From: Spirodela intermedia
Taxonomy: Eukaryota > Streptophyta > Magnoliopsida > Alismatales > Araceae
NCBI GenBank assembly: GCA_902729315.2
Contig: LR746266.1
Span: 997,001-1,061,000 of the forward strand
Direction of reading: 5' to 3'
Length of the DNA: 64,000 nucleotides
This document shows positions 1-9,936 of this stretch, in pieces. The notes under the pieces were generated by a model, which saw only the letters and a program-made list of their open reading frames with translations, made no database searches and was not told where the DNA came from. Numbering within the stretch: the first letter of the stretch is position 1; the number at the start of each line of letters is the position of its first letter. A program made the translations under genes and the position numbers.

Positions 1-1141
1 AAATCTCGAAGGGTCCACATGACGTTGTTTTTTTGTTTTTTTTGGCTGTAAATTTATGATGCCATTATATGAGTGTATGGAGCCATTCTCTGATATTGAT
101 TATTTCCCCCATTTTTTGGACAATAAGGGAAGAAATATCTCCCTTAGGACTTGTAACCTTATGAACAGTGACCAGGTATGATTCACTTGCAGAGTCCTTG
201 CCATGTTTGGGGACACGAACACATGTTGATAGTTGAGGCGCTCTGGAAGAAAGACCCACCTGATTGGGTTTTTTTTTTTTTGTTTATATAATTCCCCTGT
301 TGAACCTAATTTCAACACACTCTTATTATAACCCACGTTCAGAATTCTTGACTAACCTAGTCCATCCCACCCATTGTTCATCCAGTAAATATGAGCCTCA
401 GCCAGCTGATCTAGCCTCGCTAGCTCTGCATGATTGAACCATTGATTTTTCCTTCTGTGTTGCCTCGCATATGAAAGTCCCGGTGCATGCATTTGGAGCT
501 GGATAGAGTTAATAGATATCTTCTACGTCACTGCATGACATGGGCAAGATCTACCTCCTCTACCTTCCTCCCACAGATCGTTGGTGTTGAAATTTTTGAT
601 ACTGTTTCTCTCCAAACAGAAGAGAATCACCATCTTTTGTTTGCTCATGATTTGCCAAATTAAAATGGGATATAGATGCTTTCCTATAGTCTCATACCTT
701 TACTGTCTCAAGATATAAGTGAGGACTCTTGTTTCTTATATTTATGTTAATGTCTCTCTTTGGATGGGATTTCTGGAACGAAAGTTTTCTGTCATGACGA
801 GGAAATAAATTGTTTCAACTCTGTAGTCGTTGGGCACTGATCGGAATTGATTCGCCCCTCAGCTCTCGATGGGTTTTTCTGTGATTTCATCTCATCTTTC
901 AGGATCGGATTTGATATTCTAGTCACTGGTTTCAAAATTGCAATACCGACAGTACTTGAAAAAAAATTCGCAGTACTGTCGATGGAGGATGCTTTCATTT
1001 TATTTACCTTATCTAGAATCGAATCACGGAAAATGCTTTCATTTTATTTCGTTTGCAGGCATTTAGATCAAGATTGGTTGAATGATCTGCGTTGTCTTCT
1101 CCATTTCGAATTCATACTACTTTATGTTGTGAACCAGCAGG
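1..1141. other. Upstream non-coding region of the PPR gene
   Basis: No convincing coding sequence. It is AT-rich with T-runs near 24-43 and 269-281. A short open frame at 847-1149 just before the PPR start has no family signature and most likely lies in the 5' leader or an upstream intron; a pyrimidine-rich stretch ending in tttgcag near 1050-1057 could be a splice acceptor. Confidence 0.5.
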
Positions 1142-2287
1142 ATGATTAGCAGGTGTCGTCTCTTGCCTTACAAGGGCAAATGGCAGCATATGTTCAGTGA
1201 AAGACTTGCGATGGAGGAGTTAAAGAACAAGGTGAACGAGAAATGCAGCTCTAATGATGATCTTATTGGGGTTCTCACCGGCACTTTCAGCAGTTATGGG
1301 CTGAAGCCAGGCTTCCCGGCCTACTCCTTCATCATCAAGGATCTGATTCAAAGGTCTCTGTTCTTGAAACTTCCGCCGGTTCTCAACCATCTTGAAGAAG
1401 CCGAGAGTTTTGAAACTTCGGAAAGACTATTCATCAGCATCATAAGGAGTTATGGTGCAGCAAACATGCTTCAAGAAGCTGTAGATGTGTTATTCAGAAT
1501 CCCAAAGTTCCGCTGTAGCCCTTCTGTGAGATCCCTCAACTCCTTGCTTTCTGTTCTTTGCAAGAGGGAAGAAGGCCTCGGGTTAGTCCCAGATGTCTTG
1601 TTAAGGACACCCCAGATGAATCTTCGTCTGGAGGACTCGAGCTTTCGGATTCTCATGAGAGCCCTCTGCAAGAATGGGAAAGCGGCTGCGGCAGTTGAGC
1701 TCTTGGAGGCAATGAAGCTCCAAGGATGGGCTCCTGATCCGAGAATGTACTCTCTGATACTCTCCTCGCTTTATAAGCATGCGGGTCCCCCCAGGGTCAT
1801 CTCCTTCTTTGAAGATATGAAGGCCGCAGGTATCTCACCGAACACAATGGACTATACCTGTGTAATGAACGTTCTTGTGAAGGAAGGGAGGGCTGATGAC
1901 GCCTGGGCGATTCTCAGACAAATGCGATCTGACGGCTCAAGGCCCTCCGTGGCGAACTACACTGCCGTCCTTGGTGGGCTCATCTCAGCTGGAGATTTTC
2001 AGAAGACGGAAGCGGTGTTCGACGAAATGCTAGTGAGCGGGCTCCGCCCCGATTCTTCTGCCTACAACACCTACATAAACGGGCTCTGCAAGCAGGGTGC
2101 CGTAGAAAAGGCCTGCAAGATGCTCGTCTGCATGGAGAAAACGGGATACCGGCCAGATTCAGCCACCTACAGCATCATAATCGGCGGATTTCTCGAGGCT
2201 GGTGAGCCTGAGAGGGCGAGACAGACCTTGAAGGAGATGCAGGAGAAGGGTTTCGCGCAAATTCAGAGCTTTTCAGGATCCTGGTAA
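1142..2287 (+). CDS. Pentatricopeptide repeat (PPR) protein, At2g38420-like, C-terminus disrupted
   Basis: PPR proteins bind organellar RNA through helical repeats of about 35 residues and act in RNA processing, editing or stability. This frame encodes 381 residues. From about residue 57 to 373 there are roughly nine P-type repeats, for example those starting near residues 199, 234, 269, 304 and 339, with typical helix text such as YTCVMNVLVKEGR and YNTYINGLCKQG. The phrase FRIPKFRCSPSV and the overall order recall the Arabidopsis At2g38420 family, which is annotated as mitochondrial; this is from memory. No RNA-editing E or DYW domain is present. The first ATG of the frame is taken as the start; a further upstream exon cannot be excluded. 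The frame ends abruptly at GFAQIQSFSGSW, but homologous text continues in other frames downstream, so the 3' end is either decayed or mis-sequenced. Confidence 0.85.
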   Translation: MISRCRLLPYKGKWQHMFSERLAMEELKNKVNEKCSSNDDLIGVLTGTFSSYGLKPGFPAYSFIIKDLIQRSLFLKLPPVLNHLEEAESFETSERLFISIIRSYGAANMLQEAVDVLFRIPKFRCSPSVRSLNSLLSVLCKREEGLGLVPDVLLRTPQMNLRLEDSSFRILMRALCKNGKAAAAVELLEAMKLQGWAPDPRMYSLILSSLYKHAGPPRVISFFEDMKAAGISPNTMDYTCVMNVLVKEGRADDAWAILRQMRSDGSRPSVANYTAVLGGLISAGDFQKTEAVFDEMLVSGLRPDSSAYNTYINGLCKQGAVEKACKMLVCMEKTGYRPDSATYSIIIGGFLEAGEPERARQTLKEMQEKGFAQIQSFSGSW

Positions 2288-2480
2288 GTGGGTTTCTTGA
2301 CGAAGGTGAGATAGGGAAGCCCATCTGGCCTTTATGGAGGTGCTTGGTGGGAGGGGGGGAGGGATTTACTGTGATGCTCTAATAATATGTGGGTTGTGTT
2401 GGGGTGGGCTCTCCAAGCCATGGTCGAGTTCTCTGTTGCCCCAGAGATCGGGCCATGGGAGGCGCTTCTGTGTGTGCCCA
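2264..2480 (+). pseudogene. Out-of-frame remnant of the PPR C-terminus
   Basis: Directly after the PPR frame, text resembling the missing last repeats appears in three successive frames. The frame at 2272 reads FRILVSGFLDEGEIGK, the frame around 2334 reads MEVLGGRGGGIYCDALIICG, and the frame from 2387 reads AMVEFSVAPEIGPWEALL. The last matches the usual WEALL ending of this PPR family. Each step moves the frame in the same direction, as expected from three small losses, two of them near G- or T-rich runs. Either the gene end has decayed or the consensus sequence has indel errors here. Confidence 0.6.
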
Positions 2481-2499
2481 GGTCCTCCGCTGCGGAGCC

Positions 2500-3001
2500 C
2501 CTCCTCGGCTTCCATTATTCCAGAGGGAGTCATCTTCTTCATGGAGTCTGTGATCACCCCCTGTTGTGTCGAAGCCTTTTGCAGGCGTTAAGTCAACTGG
2601 GTTGAGCTTTGAAGATGGTTGGCCAAGGAGGGCGAAAGCCCGTTACTTTCCGGCATGGGCGGCTAAGTGGTCACCCACAGTGGGCCCCATTGGTAGTTCC
2701 CCCTTACCGAGGGGTTCTGGTTCTTCTGCCTTGGAGAAGGCGGAAAGGGTGACGTCGGTGTGTGCCCCGTTCTGGAGAATTATGCGATATGCACGTAAGG
2801 GGTGCGCGGGGGAGAGAGATTGTAATAAATTATCCTCAGTTTTTGTCCCCGTGGGAGGGCAGCTTCCACAGAAATGGGGTACCTTCGCGGCGGCGCGTCT
2901 GTGAACGAGCACGCGACTGAAATGAAGAGGGTGGTAGATGGAGCTTTAAATTTGGTGAGATGGGAGCCGGCGTTGGCTAAAGAAGGAAGTCCCGAGCTCT
3001 A
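2500..3001. other. GC-rich non-coding stretch after the PPR gene
   Basis: Several overlapping open frames on both strands reflect high GC content and absence of stops rather than genes; none shows a protein-family signature. Nothing else was recognised. Confidence 0.4.
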
Positions 3002-3028
3002 ATCTCTCTCTCTCTCTCTCTCTCTCTG
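3002..3028. repeat. (CT)n microsatellite
   Basis: Uninterrupted CT dinucleotide run visible in the sequence. Confidence 0.9.
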
Positions 3029-3054
3029 CCTCTCCCTCTCATCTTGGCAATGTA

Positions 3055-3410
3055 CCGCCGACGGAGGTCTCCGCAGCTTTGGGTTCGGACGTCCTCTGGT
3101 TTTCTTCTTCCTTCAAGGTAGCGCCTCCCCGCATTCTGGACATTCTTCCTCTGATTTCTAGTCCCCCATTTCAAGTCTTCCCGACGGCTCCTCGTCGACG
3201 GTGTTGCCGGCATTTTCTTTCTTCGGTGTTCTGGAGGAAGCAGATGCTCTAGCTGTCGGCGCCGTGCCGCAGGGTCGTCTCTGGGCCTTCTTCTAAGCCC
3301 TCAGTGTAGAGCCCCTCACCTCCCCATCCCTCCTCAGAGCTACCCTTTTCCCAGCATGTAGCTCCTCGCCTCGGACGGGCCTTGACCACTGGGTCTGTCC
3401 AATCTTCAGG
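3055..3410 (-). repeat. Dispersed repeat, copy 1 (inverted relative to 58630-58960)
   Basis: The reverse complement of this stretch resembles 58630-58960. Shared landmarks are ggaggtctccgc, gtcgacggtgt followed by gccggcatt, ccttcttctaagccctcag, and acccttttcccagcatg. The match is imperfect and carries small indels, so this is an old dispersed repeat of unknown class, possibly a piece of an LTR element. The short similar peptides (MPATPST) read from both copies are a by-product and not evidence of a gene. Confidence 0.65.
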
Positions 3411-4049
3411 CTTGCCCGAGCCGCTGACCTATCTGGGTGAGCTAAAAAATGTTTTTTTCTGTCTGGGTGGTGGTGACCGGAGAGAAGTGAGATGTGACCG
3501 TGGAGAAGGATCCTCAGTGGAATCCTTAGGGATCCCTCGAGAAGATATGTGGACGAACGCGGCATCTCCTCGTCGGCAGGTTGCAGCGGCCGGTGGGCGA
3601 GGAGAGCCCGTGGGGCCCTCCCCGGTGCGTCGGCCTTTGTAGGTATCAGTTGCACAACCTTGAAAGCAGATTGGCCGAATGGGTGTCGGCTGCCGGGTCT
3701 TCAATCACCGGCGTCGATCGACATAGAACTCCCTATCAGCACCGTTGCCCTCTTCCCTTCTTCTTCTGCTAACTCCTTATCCGCTCCTTCAGACGTTACG
3801 ATTCCCAAAATTTGAGTTGTCGTGGTTACTTTGAGGGCCATCTATAGATGCACCGAAGGATGTAATCTAGACCCTGTTCAAACCCAGCCTGGGTCTAGTA
3901 GAGAACAATCCTGCTAGATGCGGGTCGTACCCGGCGCCGGCAGGAGATAACCAGAAAGCCCGATCTCTCCCAGACACGATCTTAATTGGGCTTAGTTTGT
4001 TTTTAGTCAAAGACTTGTTTTGGAATTTTGCAATCCAAGCCAATTCGAA
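3411..4049. other. Intergenic region before the inverted-duplication arm
   Basis: GC-rich to moderate-GC sequence with overlapping frames in several phases and no recognisable domain. No gene is supported. Confidence 0.4.
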
Positions 4050-4376
4050 TCCCAGTAGTTGACTAGATATCATTTTGATCCGATTTCTATTAAACTATGG
4101 ATACTGATCACCTGGAAGTTATTGATTTGAACGTCAGCGTAGGCTTTGATGATGCAGGCGCAGACCATCTTGAACCAGGGGGAAAATATCGTCTTTAAGA
4201 ACAATCGTCGTCAGATAACATCAATGCGCTTCGCAATCTCCCTCCTTCCCACGTTTCGCCGGCCGAACAATGGCCCAAAAAGCACCACATTGCAGCCCTG
4301 AAGCCACAACAGCTCCTGCCTCCGGTCTCTAAATACGTGCTTCATCGGGACAACGGTCTCCAACGCGCACCTCAGC

Positions 4377-6014
4377 ATGGCGACTTCACCCACGGCACTG
4401 CAGTGGCTGAGCCTTGTGGGGGTCATCTGGCTGCAGCTGGCCAATGGGGCGAGCTCCAACTTCCCCGACTACTCCTCCAACCTCAAGCAGGTTCTCTCCA
4501 TATCCCAGATGCAGCTCAACGCCCTCGCCTTCGCTTCGGACTCCGGGAAGCTACTCGCCTGGGTCTCAGGCGTGGCGGTGGTCTACCTTCCTCTGTGGGC
4601 GGTGCTCCTCGTCGGCGCGGCTCTTGGGCTGGTGGGGTACGGGGTGCAGTTCCTCCTCGTGGGCGAGGCCCTCGCCTCCGTGTCGTACTGGCAGGTGTTC
4701 CTGCTGAGCGCCACGGCGGGTAACGCCGCCTGCTGGATCAACACAGCCTGCTACGAGGTGTGCCTGAGGAACTTCAGGTCCAAGGCCCGAGTCGCCATAG
4801 GGCTCTCCACAAGCTACTTCGGACTGAGCGCAGTGGCGTACACGGTCCTGGCCGACGCCTTTATCCAACCGCTCCCCCACCAGAAGGCGAAGGCGTACCT
4901 CCTCCTCAATGCGGTGGTACCGGTTGCGACCACGTTGTTGGTCCTGCCTATCGCAAGGGTCGTCTTATCGGAAGACAAGCAGCGGTCTGACGGTGGGTTC
5001 ATCTTGGTCTTCGTCATAGCCATGGCGAGCGGGGCGTGCGGAGTTTTCGGCAGCTTATGGTCTATGTCGACGTGGGTCATGTTGAGCTTCGGGTGCCTTC
5101 TGGCGGCTCTGCTGGTCTTGCCGGCGGCGGCAAAAGTACGGGAGGTGGTGGAGCAGAGACGGCTCCGGAGTGGGGGGGCCAGAGTTCACGACGAGGCCGT
5201 GGAAGCGACAACACCGGCGGAGGCAGTGAAGGTGGAGGAGGGGTTGGCGGCTCCAGGAGGATGGGAGGAGGCCGGAGAGGACAGGCAGGTCGCGGCGAGC
5301 GCCATGGTGAGGACGCCGGAGTTCTGGCTGTACTTCTTCGGTTACTTGTTTGGGGGGACGGTGGGGCTGGTCTACCTTAACAACCTGGGCCAGATTGTGG
5401 AGTCCCGCGGGCACTCCAAAACCTCTGCTGTGGTCTCTCTGGCATTCGCCTTCGGGTTCTTCGGCCGCTGCATGGTCTCCCTCGTGGACTTCGTCTGCAT
5501 AAGGTAAGGCCTTCGCCGTCCTGCTCCTCAAGCCGCCGCCGCGTCTCCCTTCCCTTCTCTGAGCATGTCTTCTTCCGACGCTATGTCCAGGTACGTGTAC
5601 GAGGTGCCGAGGCCCGCTCTCATCGCCGCTCTGACGGCGCCCATGGCCGGATCCTTCTTCTTGTTACTAAACTCCGGGAACGCGTGCCTCTACGCCGGAA
5701 ACGTTGTGATAGGGACCTGCACGGGGGCCATCACCTCCGCCGCCGCCTCCGCAACCACGGAGCTCTTCGGGACTAAGTTCTTCGGCATCAACCACAACAT
5801 CGTCGTCTCCAACATCCCCATAGGATCGTTCCTCTTCGGCTTCTTAGCGGCCTTCGTGTACCAGAGAGGCGAGAACGGACGGGGGGTTTGCATGGGAGCC
5901 CAGTGCTACGAGAGGACGTTCCTCGTCTGGGGCTGCCTCTGCGCTGTTTCCACACTACTCTTCGTCGTCCTCCACATCCGAACGCGGAAGACTCGATCTG
6001 TGGTTAGTGCGTGA
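4377..6014 (+). CDS. NFD4-like / nodulin-like major facilitator protein (two exons)
   Basis: Predicted membrane transporter of the plant nodulin-like/MFS group that includes NUCLEAR FUSION DEFECTIVE 4; substrates of most members are unknown. Exon 1 is 4377-5503 and exon 2 is 5591-6014. The 87-base intron has GT at 5504-5505 and AG at 5589-5590, phase 2, joining FVCIR to YVYEVPRP. The product is about 516 residues, slightly short for a family near 550-600. The N-terminal nodulin-like half shows WLQLANGASSNFPDYSSNLK and LALAFASDSGK-type text (here LNALAFASDSGKLLAWVSG). A charged cytoplasmic loop lies around residues 245-305, then the family stretch EFWLYFFGYLFGGTVGLVYL opens the C-terminal half. 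Many hydrophobic segments fit a multi-pass protein. No frame defect is visible. An inverted second copy at 14237-15871 has an early stop. Confidence 0.9.
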
Positions 6015-6130
6015 TCCCTGGGCAATGTGGAAACCCCCTGCCTCCGCCCGTTTTGTAGATTGATCAGATACATACGTGTATTACATATATTACACATGAT
6101 GGAGAGATATGTACACGCATCCACACACTT

Positions 6131-6132
<2 letters not shown>

Positions 6133-6164
<32 letters not shown>
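6133..6164. repeat. (GA)n microsatellite in arm A
   Basis: Thirty-two bases of perfect GA in the 3' flank of the NFD4-like gene. The mirrored tract at 14087-14118 is exactly the same length, which is unusual for a fast-mutating repeat unless the arms were homogenised very recently. Confidence 0.9.
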
Positions 6165-6166
<2 letters not shown>

Positions 6167-7194
6167 TAAGAATGGAATGAAGAGCATAAATTCGTACACA
6201 CCTCTCTCTTTCTGATTACGTGCATGCGCCTTCATTCTCAAGATTTTTTATTCTATTTAAATGGGCGGTTCGTAAGAGGTTAGCGTACTTGCCAAGTGGC
6301 AACAGTGATTGGTAAGGTCATTGAATTGGTGGGCAGGTTTTTAAGATGTAAAAACTTTGGGCTGCAATGAAGGGAAGTGAACCCCATAGGAAAACGGTGT
6401 AGAGGGGCAGCACCGCAGATTTATTATTTGTGTAATGATGGAAATTCCTGAATTATAAATTAATTATAGACTGAATAATAAGCAAGGTGCTTTGTCGAAA
6501 AATAAATAAATTATTAGAAGAGTTAGGATAATAAAATATATGCATAAAATATATATGTTGCCTGTCTGTTAGTCATGTTTTGTAGGAACCCATCTCCTCG
6601 AGATGTTATTTTTTCCTCATTTTGTGGAAAATATTTAATATGAACCTTATCTTGATGGCCACTAGATTGATTCCGCATGAGCACTCTAGTAGAAAAAAAA
6701 ATAGCTTTTCGATGAGCTTTGATATAATGATGGAGCTTGTGCTCGTGAGATTATTCTGCTGATAAATAATAAAAAAAATGTGACACTAAGGAAATAATCT
6801 ACATGGTCAGCATGAAGTCGATGGTTGCGGTGATATGTAATTTAATTCCATTAATTTAAAATATGTTTTAATCCGGTCGTGAATATTCCCATTTGATGGC
6901 CTATTTGTCTCTCGATTTGACCTGTCGAAGGTTGATGTCCATGGGGCTTTCGGTGCCTCCAACGAAGACTTTGTTCGGAGGCTGCTGTGGTCAAAGACAA
7001 GCTGAAAATTTTGAATTGAAGGCGAGGTCAGGACGTGGACTGAATATTAAAAAGACGACTAAATTTTTCTGTCTGTCATTGTTCCTCTGTGTTATCGTAA
7101 AGATTTGCCGTGCATCCGGCGCCCCTTCCGGAAACAACAACTTGGAGCAGATACTACCACACTTCATTGCGATGGAGACGGCACCATCAGTTCC

Positions 7195-7228
7195 CTCCCC
7201 TCTCCTCTCTCTCTCTCTCTCTCTCCAG
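7195..7228. repeat. Pyrimidine/(CT)n tract at the inner breakpoint of arm A
   Basis: A C/T-only tract begins two to three bases after the last base shared by the two arms. It is absent at the arm B breakpoint. Confidence 0.8.
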
Positions 7229-7278
7229 GAATGTATGGAGAAAATCAAAACTCGACATGATCGTAGACCTCCCCGGAG

Positions 7279-7318
7279 ATATATATATATATATATTATT
7301 TATTTATTTATTTATCTC
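7279..7318. repeat. (AT)n(TTTA)n microsatellite
   Basis: An alternating AT run followed by TTTA repeats in the spacer next to the inner breakpoint of arm A. Confidence 0.8.
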
Positions 7319-7499
7319 CTTCCCCTAGAGCTTAAGCCGAAGAAGTCAACTACTTATATAACATCGACTTCTAGACACATCAGCGATGATTAGTCTTCAG
7401 ACTGAATAGAATTCTAACACTGGTGAGATCAGACTGATGGTCTACTGGCTTGTCACCCCATTCTAACTATATTCCACGATCTTTATACTTCATGTATTT

Positions 7500-8036
7500 C
7501 GTGTACATGTAACATGTAACATTCATGGGTGATCTCTTAGACATATTTGAAATTAATTGAATGAAAATTTATGAAGAATATATTAGAAATGGCATGTTTA
7601 GATGATAATTCAATGAATACATTTGATGCTCATGATTTAAGTTTCACATTTATTACAAATTTTTGGCTGAAAATCATTAGTTTGTGTGCTTCTTTAAAAG
7701 GTGATAACAATTAGGAAGAATACCACTGAAGATATATAATGATGTCGGGATTAGATTTCATTTGAATATTTGTAATAAAATATTGACACAAATTTAGTTT
7801 GTATCATAGATGTCTATAATTTAAAATTATTATTTCCATTCATTTTCAATAGAGAATTGAATCTGAATGATATAAAATGGCCCTTTATATTTTTATAAAT
7901 ATTAAAAAATATTAATTAGAAATAACTTTCGAAAATTATATGTCAATGAAGTAATGATATAAAATATGAAAATTAAGATTTATATGTCTACTATGTGCTC
8001 TTATTATATTTGATGAGTTTTAGTTTATTATATATA
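7500..8036 (+). repeat. Dispersed AT-rich repeat, copy 1 (partner at 62460-62997)
   Basis: Long similarity in the same orientation to 62460-62997. Shared blocks include catgtaacattcatgggtga, atgaaaatttatgaagaata, tttggatattt-type text, and ttatttgaatatttgtaata. No coding potential was recognised. The stretch ends where the copia LTR at 8041 begins, so the element abuts or truncates this repeat. Confidence 0.75.
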
Positions 8037-8040
8037 AGCT

Positions 8041-8391
8041 TGTAGAAGAATATATAAGCACATAATCATTATAATAGTTAAAATATAATTCATAGAATTC
8101 AAAGAAGGTAAATAACTGAAGAGAAATTATCAAACTATGAAAGAATCTAATGAGAACAAGTCTTTTACTAAATATGTCTAAAAAAAAATCACATTTCAAA
8201 AATCTTTTGAGACAACTATTTCTTGGACAAACAATGGTTCCTTTACTTCTATAAAGCCTCCATGTATAATAGAAAGTACAAAAAAGGGGTTGAACACTAA
8301 GTGAAGAAGAGGGGGAGAAGAGGAGCAAGATGAAGACAAATCACAACCTTTGGCCGTTGTAAATTCTCACCCTAAATTCTCCCAAATAGCA
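8041..8391 (-). repeat. copia-1 3' LTR (lower-coordinate copy)
   Basis: About 350 bases resembling 12556-12937. Shared text includes gaatatataagcac-type sequence, aaaaaaaaatcacatttcaaaa, gaagagggggagaagag and cctaaattctcc. It begins TG and ends CA. The other copy has an extra A-rich stretch of about 30 bases near its end. Confidence 0.82.
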
Positions 8392-8539
8392 AGTCAATAA
8401 GATGAGTGACACATGTAAACAAACTCTACTTTGATAGTTATCTTTGTTCTAGTCGAAGTCAATATTCGTCGATGCTGTAAGTTCTCTACTTACTCCAAGA
8501 TACCTATAACATGAATGAAATCTAAATAACATTTGAGTT

Positions 8540-9150
8540 TCTCCACCATGACGACCTTCATCAACATATCTACAATATTCTCTTCTATGTGAACCTTCTC
8601 TAGAAAGATATCTCTAGATTTCATCAGATCATGAACCTTATGATATCACACATTAATATGTTTCAATTATGCATAGTAGACTTGATTCTTTACTAAGAAA
8701 ATTACACTCTAACTATCACAATGTAAATGCACTTCATCTTGTCAGTTCTCAAATTCAATTGACAATTTTTTTAAGCACAATGACTCCTTGATTGTTTCAA
8801 TAGCCACCATATACTTCGTCTCAATTGGAGATAACAGGATAATAAATTGAAGTGTAAACTTTAAATTTACAAACACACTAACTAGAGTGAAGACATAGCC
8901 CATTGTAAATTTCACTAGATCTTAGATCTTGTGATACCACACATCATTGTGCTTCAATCGTGTATAGTAGAATTGATTATTTGCCAAGTAAATAGCACTA
9001 TAACTGTTGCAATGTAGATGCACTTCACCTTGTCAGATCTCAAATTCAATCAATAACCTCTTTAACCACAAGGCCTCCTTAGTTGCTTTAGTAACCACCA
9101 TGTACTCCACCAACCATAGTGAAAACATAGCATGTTGTAGATCTTTGATG
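8540..9150 (-). pseudogene. copia-1 RNase H remnant with internal duplication
   Basis: On the minus strand this matches the RNase H end of the plus-strand element at 20290-20460, including the block for ...SRDI-LEKVHIEEN.... The stretch 8635-8830 is repeated imperfectly at 8930-9110: both contain ataccacacat/atatcacacat, tgcacttca-cttgtcag, ctcaaattcaat and accaccat. So part of the domain is duplicated in tandem with a period of about 295 bases. Confidence 0.7.
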
Positions 9151-9723
9151 ATCTAAAACTCTGAAAAAATTTACATCAACAAAATCAATAGTAAAAAGAG
9201 AACTCTATTTGTCAAAGAAACTTATGAAATCTAAGGAACCTTTTAGATATCAAAGAATTCACTTCACTGCACTCTAATACTCATCCCTTAGATTGCTCAT
9301 AAATCTATTCACAAGCTCAATAGATTGAGTAATATATGACTAATATAAATCATAACATATGAGAGAGCTAATTGTGTTAGCATAAGAAATTTACTTTATT
9401 TCAATTATATTTTTCTCAAACATCAGGTACTAAGTAGTAGATAAAATGATTTATTAGAAGAGTGCCGACTACTTTAACATTACTCATGCAAACATATTCA
9501 TCACTTTTGAAAGATAACTCCACTAAGTCAACTATAGTTATACTCTCTCTTAGTCTCTATGGATCTCTATGTCAATGATCTTCTTTATTGTATTAAAATC
9601 TTTTATGTCAAATTTCCTACTCCATAATGTCTCAACCTTATAATTTCTTATAAATTCTTTATAACAATAAGCATATCATCAACATAGAATATCAAATAAT
9701 CTAGTAACAATCATCACATGTCT

Positions 9724-9936
9724 TCACATAAACACAACAATTAAACTCACACTTGATATAGTCAATCTACAGTATGTGAAAGTTAATTTTTCTGTACCAC
9801 TATTTTGGTGACTACTTCGATCCATAAGTGACTTTCTCAATTGATAGAAAAGATGTTCTAACCCTTGCACAACAAAACTCTTTAGGTGCTGCATGTAAAT
9901 CATCAACTCTAAATTTTCATGAAAAAATGATGTCAC
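9724..9936 (-). pseudogene. copia-1 reverse transcriptase fragment
   Basis: Seventy residues read HENLELMIYMQHLKSFVVQG, then a stretch resembling LKKSL. This fits the copia RT segment whose usual form is HGDLEEEIYMQQPEGF, with several substitutions. It is a short island of open frame in a decayed pol. Confidence 0.75.

Larger units (their letters stand above)
4050..7192 (+). repeat. Arm A of a large inverted duplication
   Basis: The reverse complement of this segment recurs at 13059-16049 and, after an inserted copia element, at 21207-21355. Over the inner part (about 4480-7192) paired coordinates add up to 20251 throughout, meaning no net indel over about 2.7 kb, and even the 32-base GA microsatellite has the same length. 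Only two substitutions were found there, near 4970 and 7151. Towards the outer edge divergence rises sharply: roughly 17 substitutions plus two indels in 4222-4480, and only about 70 percent similarity in 4050-4200. The inner edge is sharp: both copies share accatcagtt and then differ. Confidence 0.93.

Noticed and set aside
847-1149. 100-residue frame just upstream of the PPR gene
   Set aside because: No PPR or targeting-peptide signature; overlaps the PPR start and looks like leader or intron sequence.
3293-3815. Several overlapping frames of 86-120 residues on both strands
   Set aside because: They overlap each other in many phases in GC-rich DNA, show no motifs, and partly cover a dispersed repeat.
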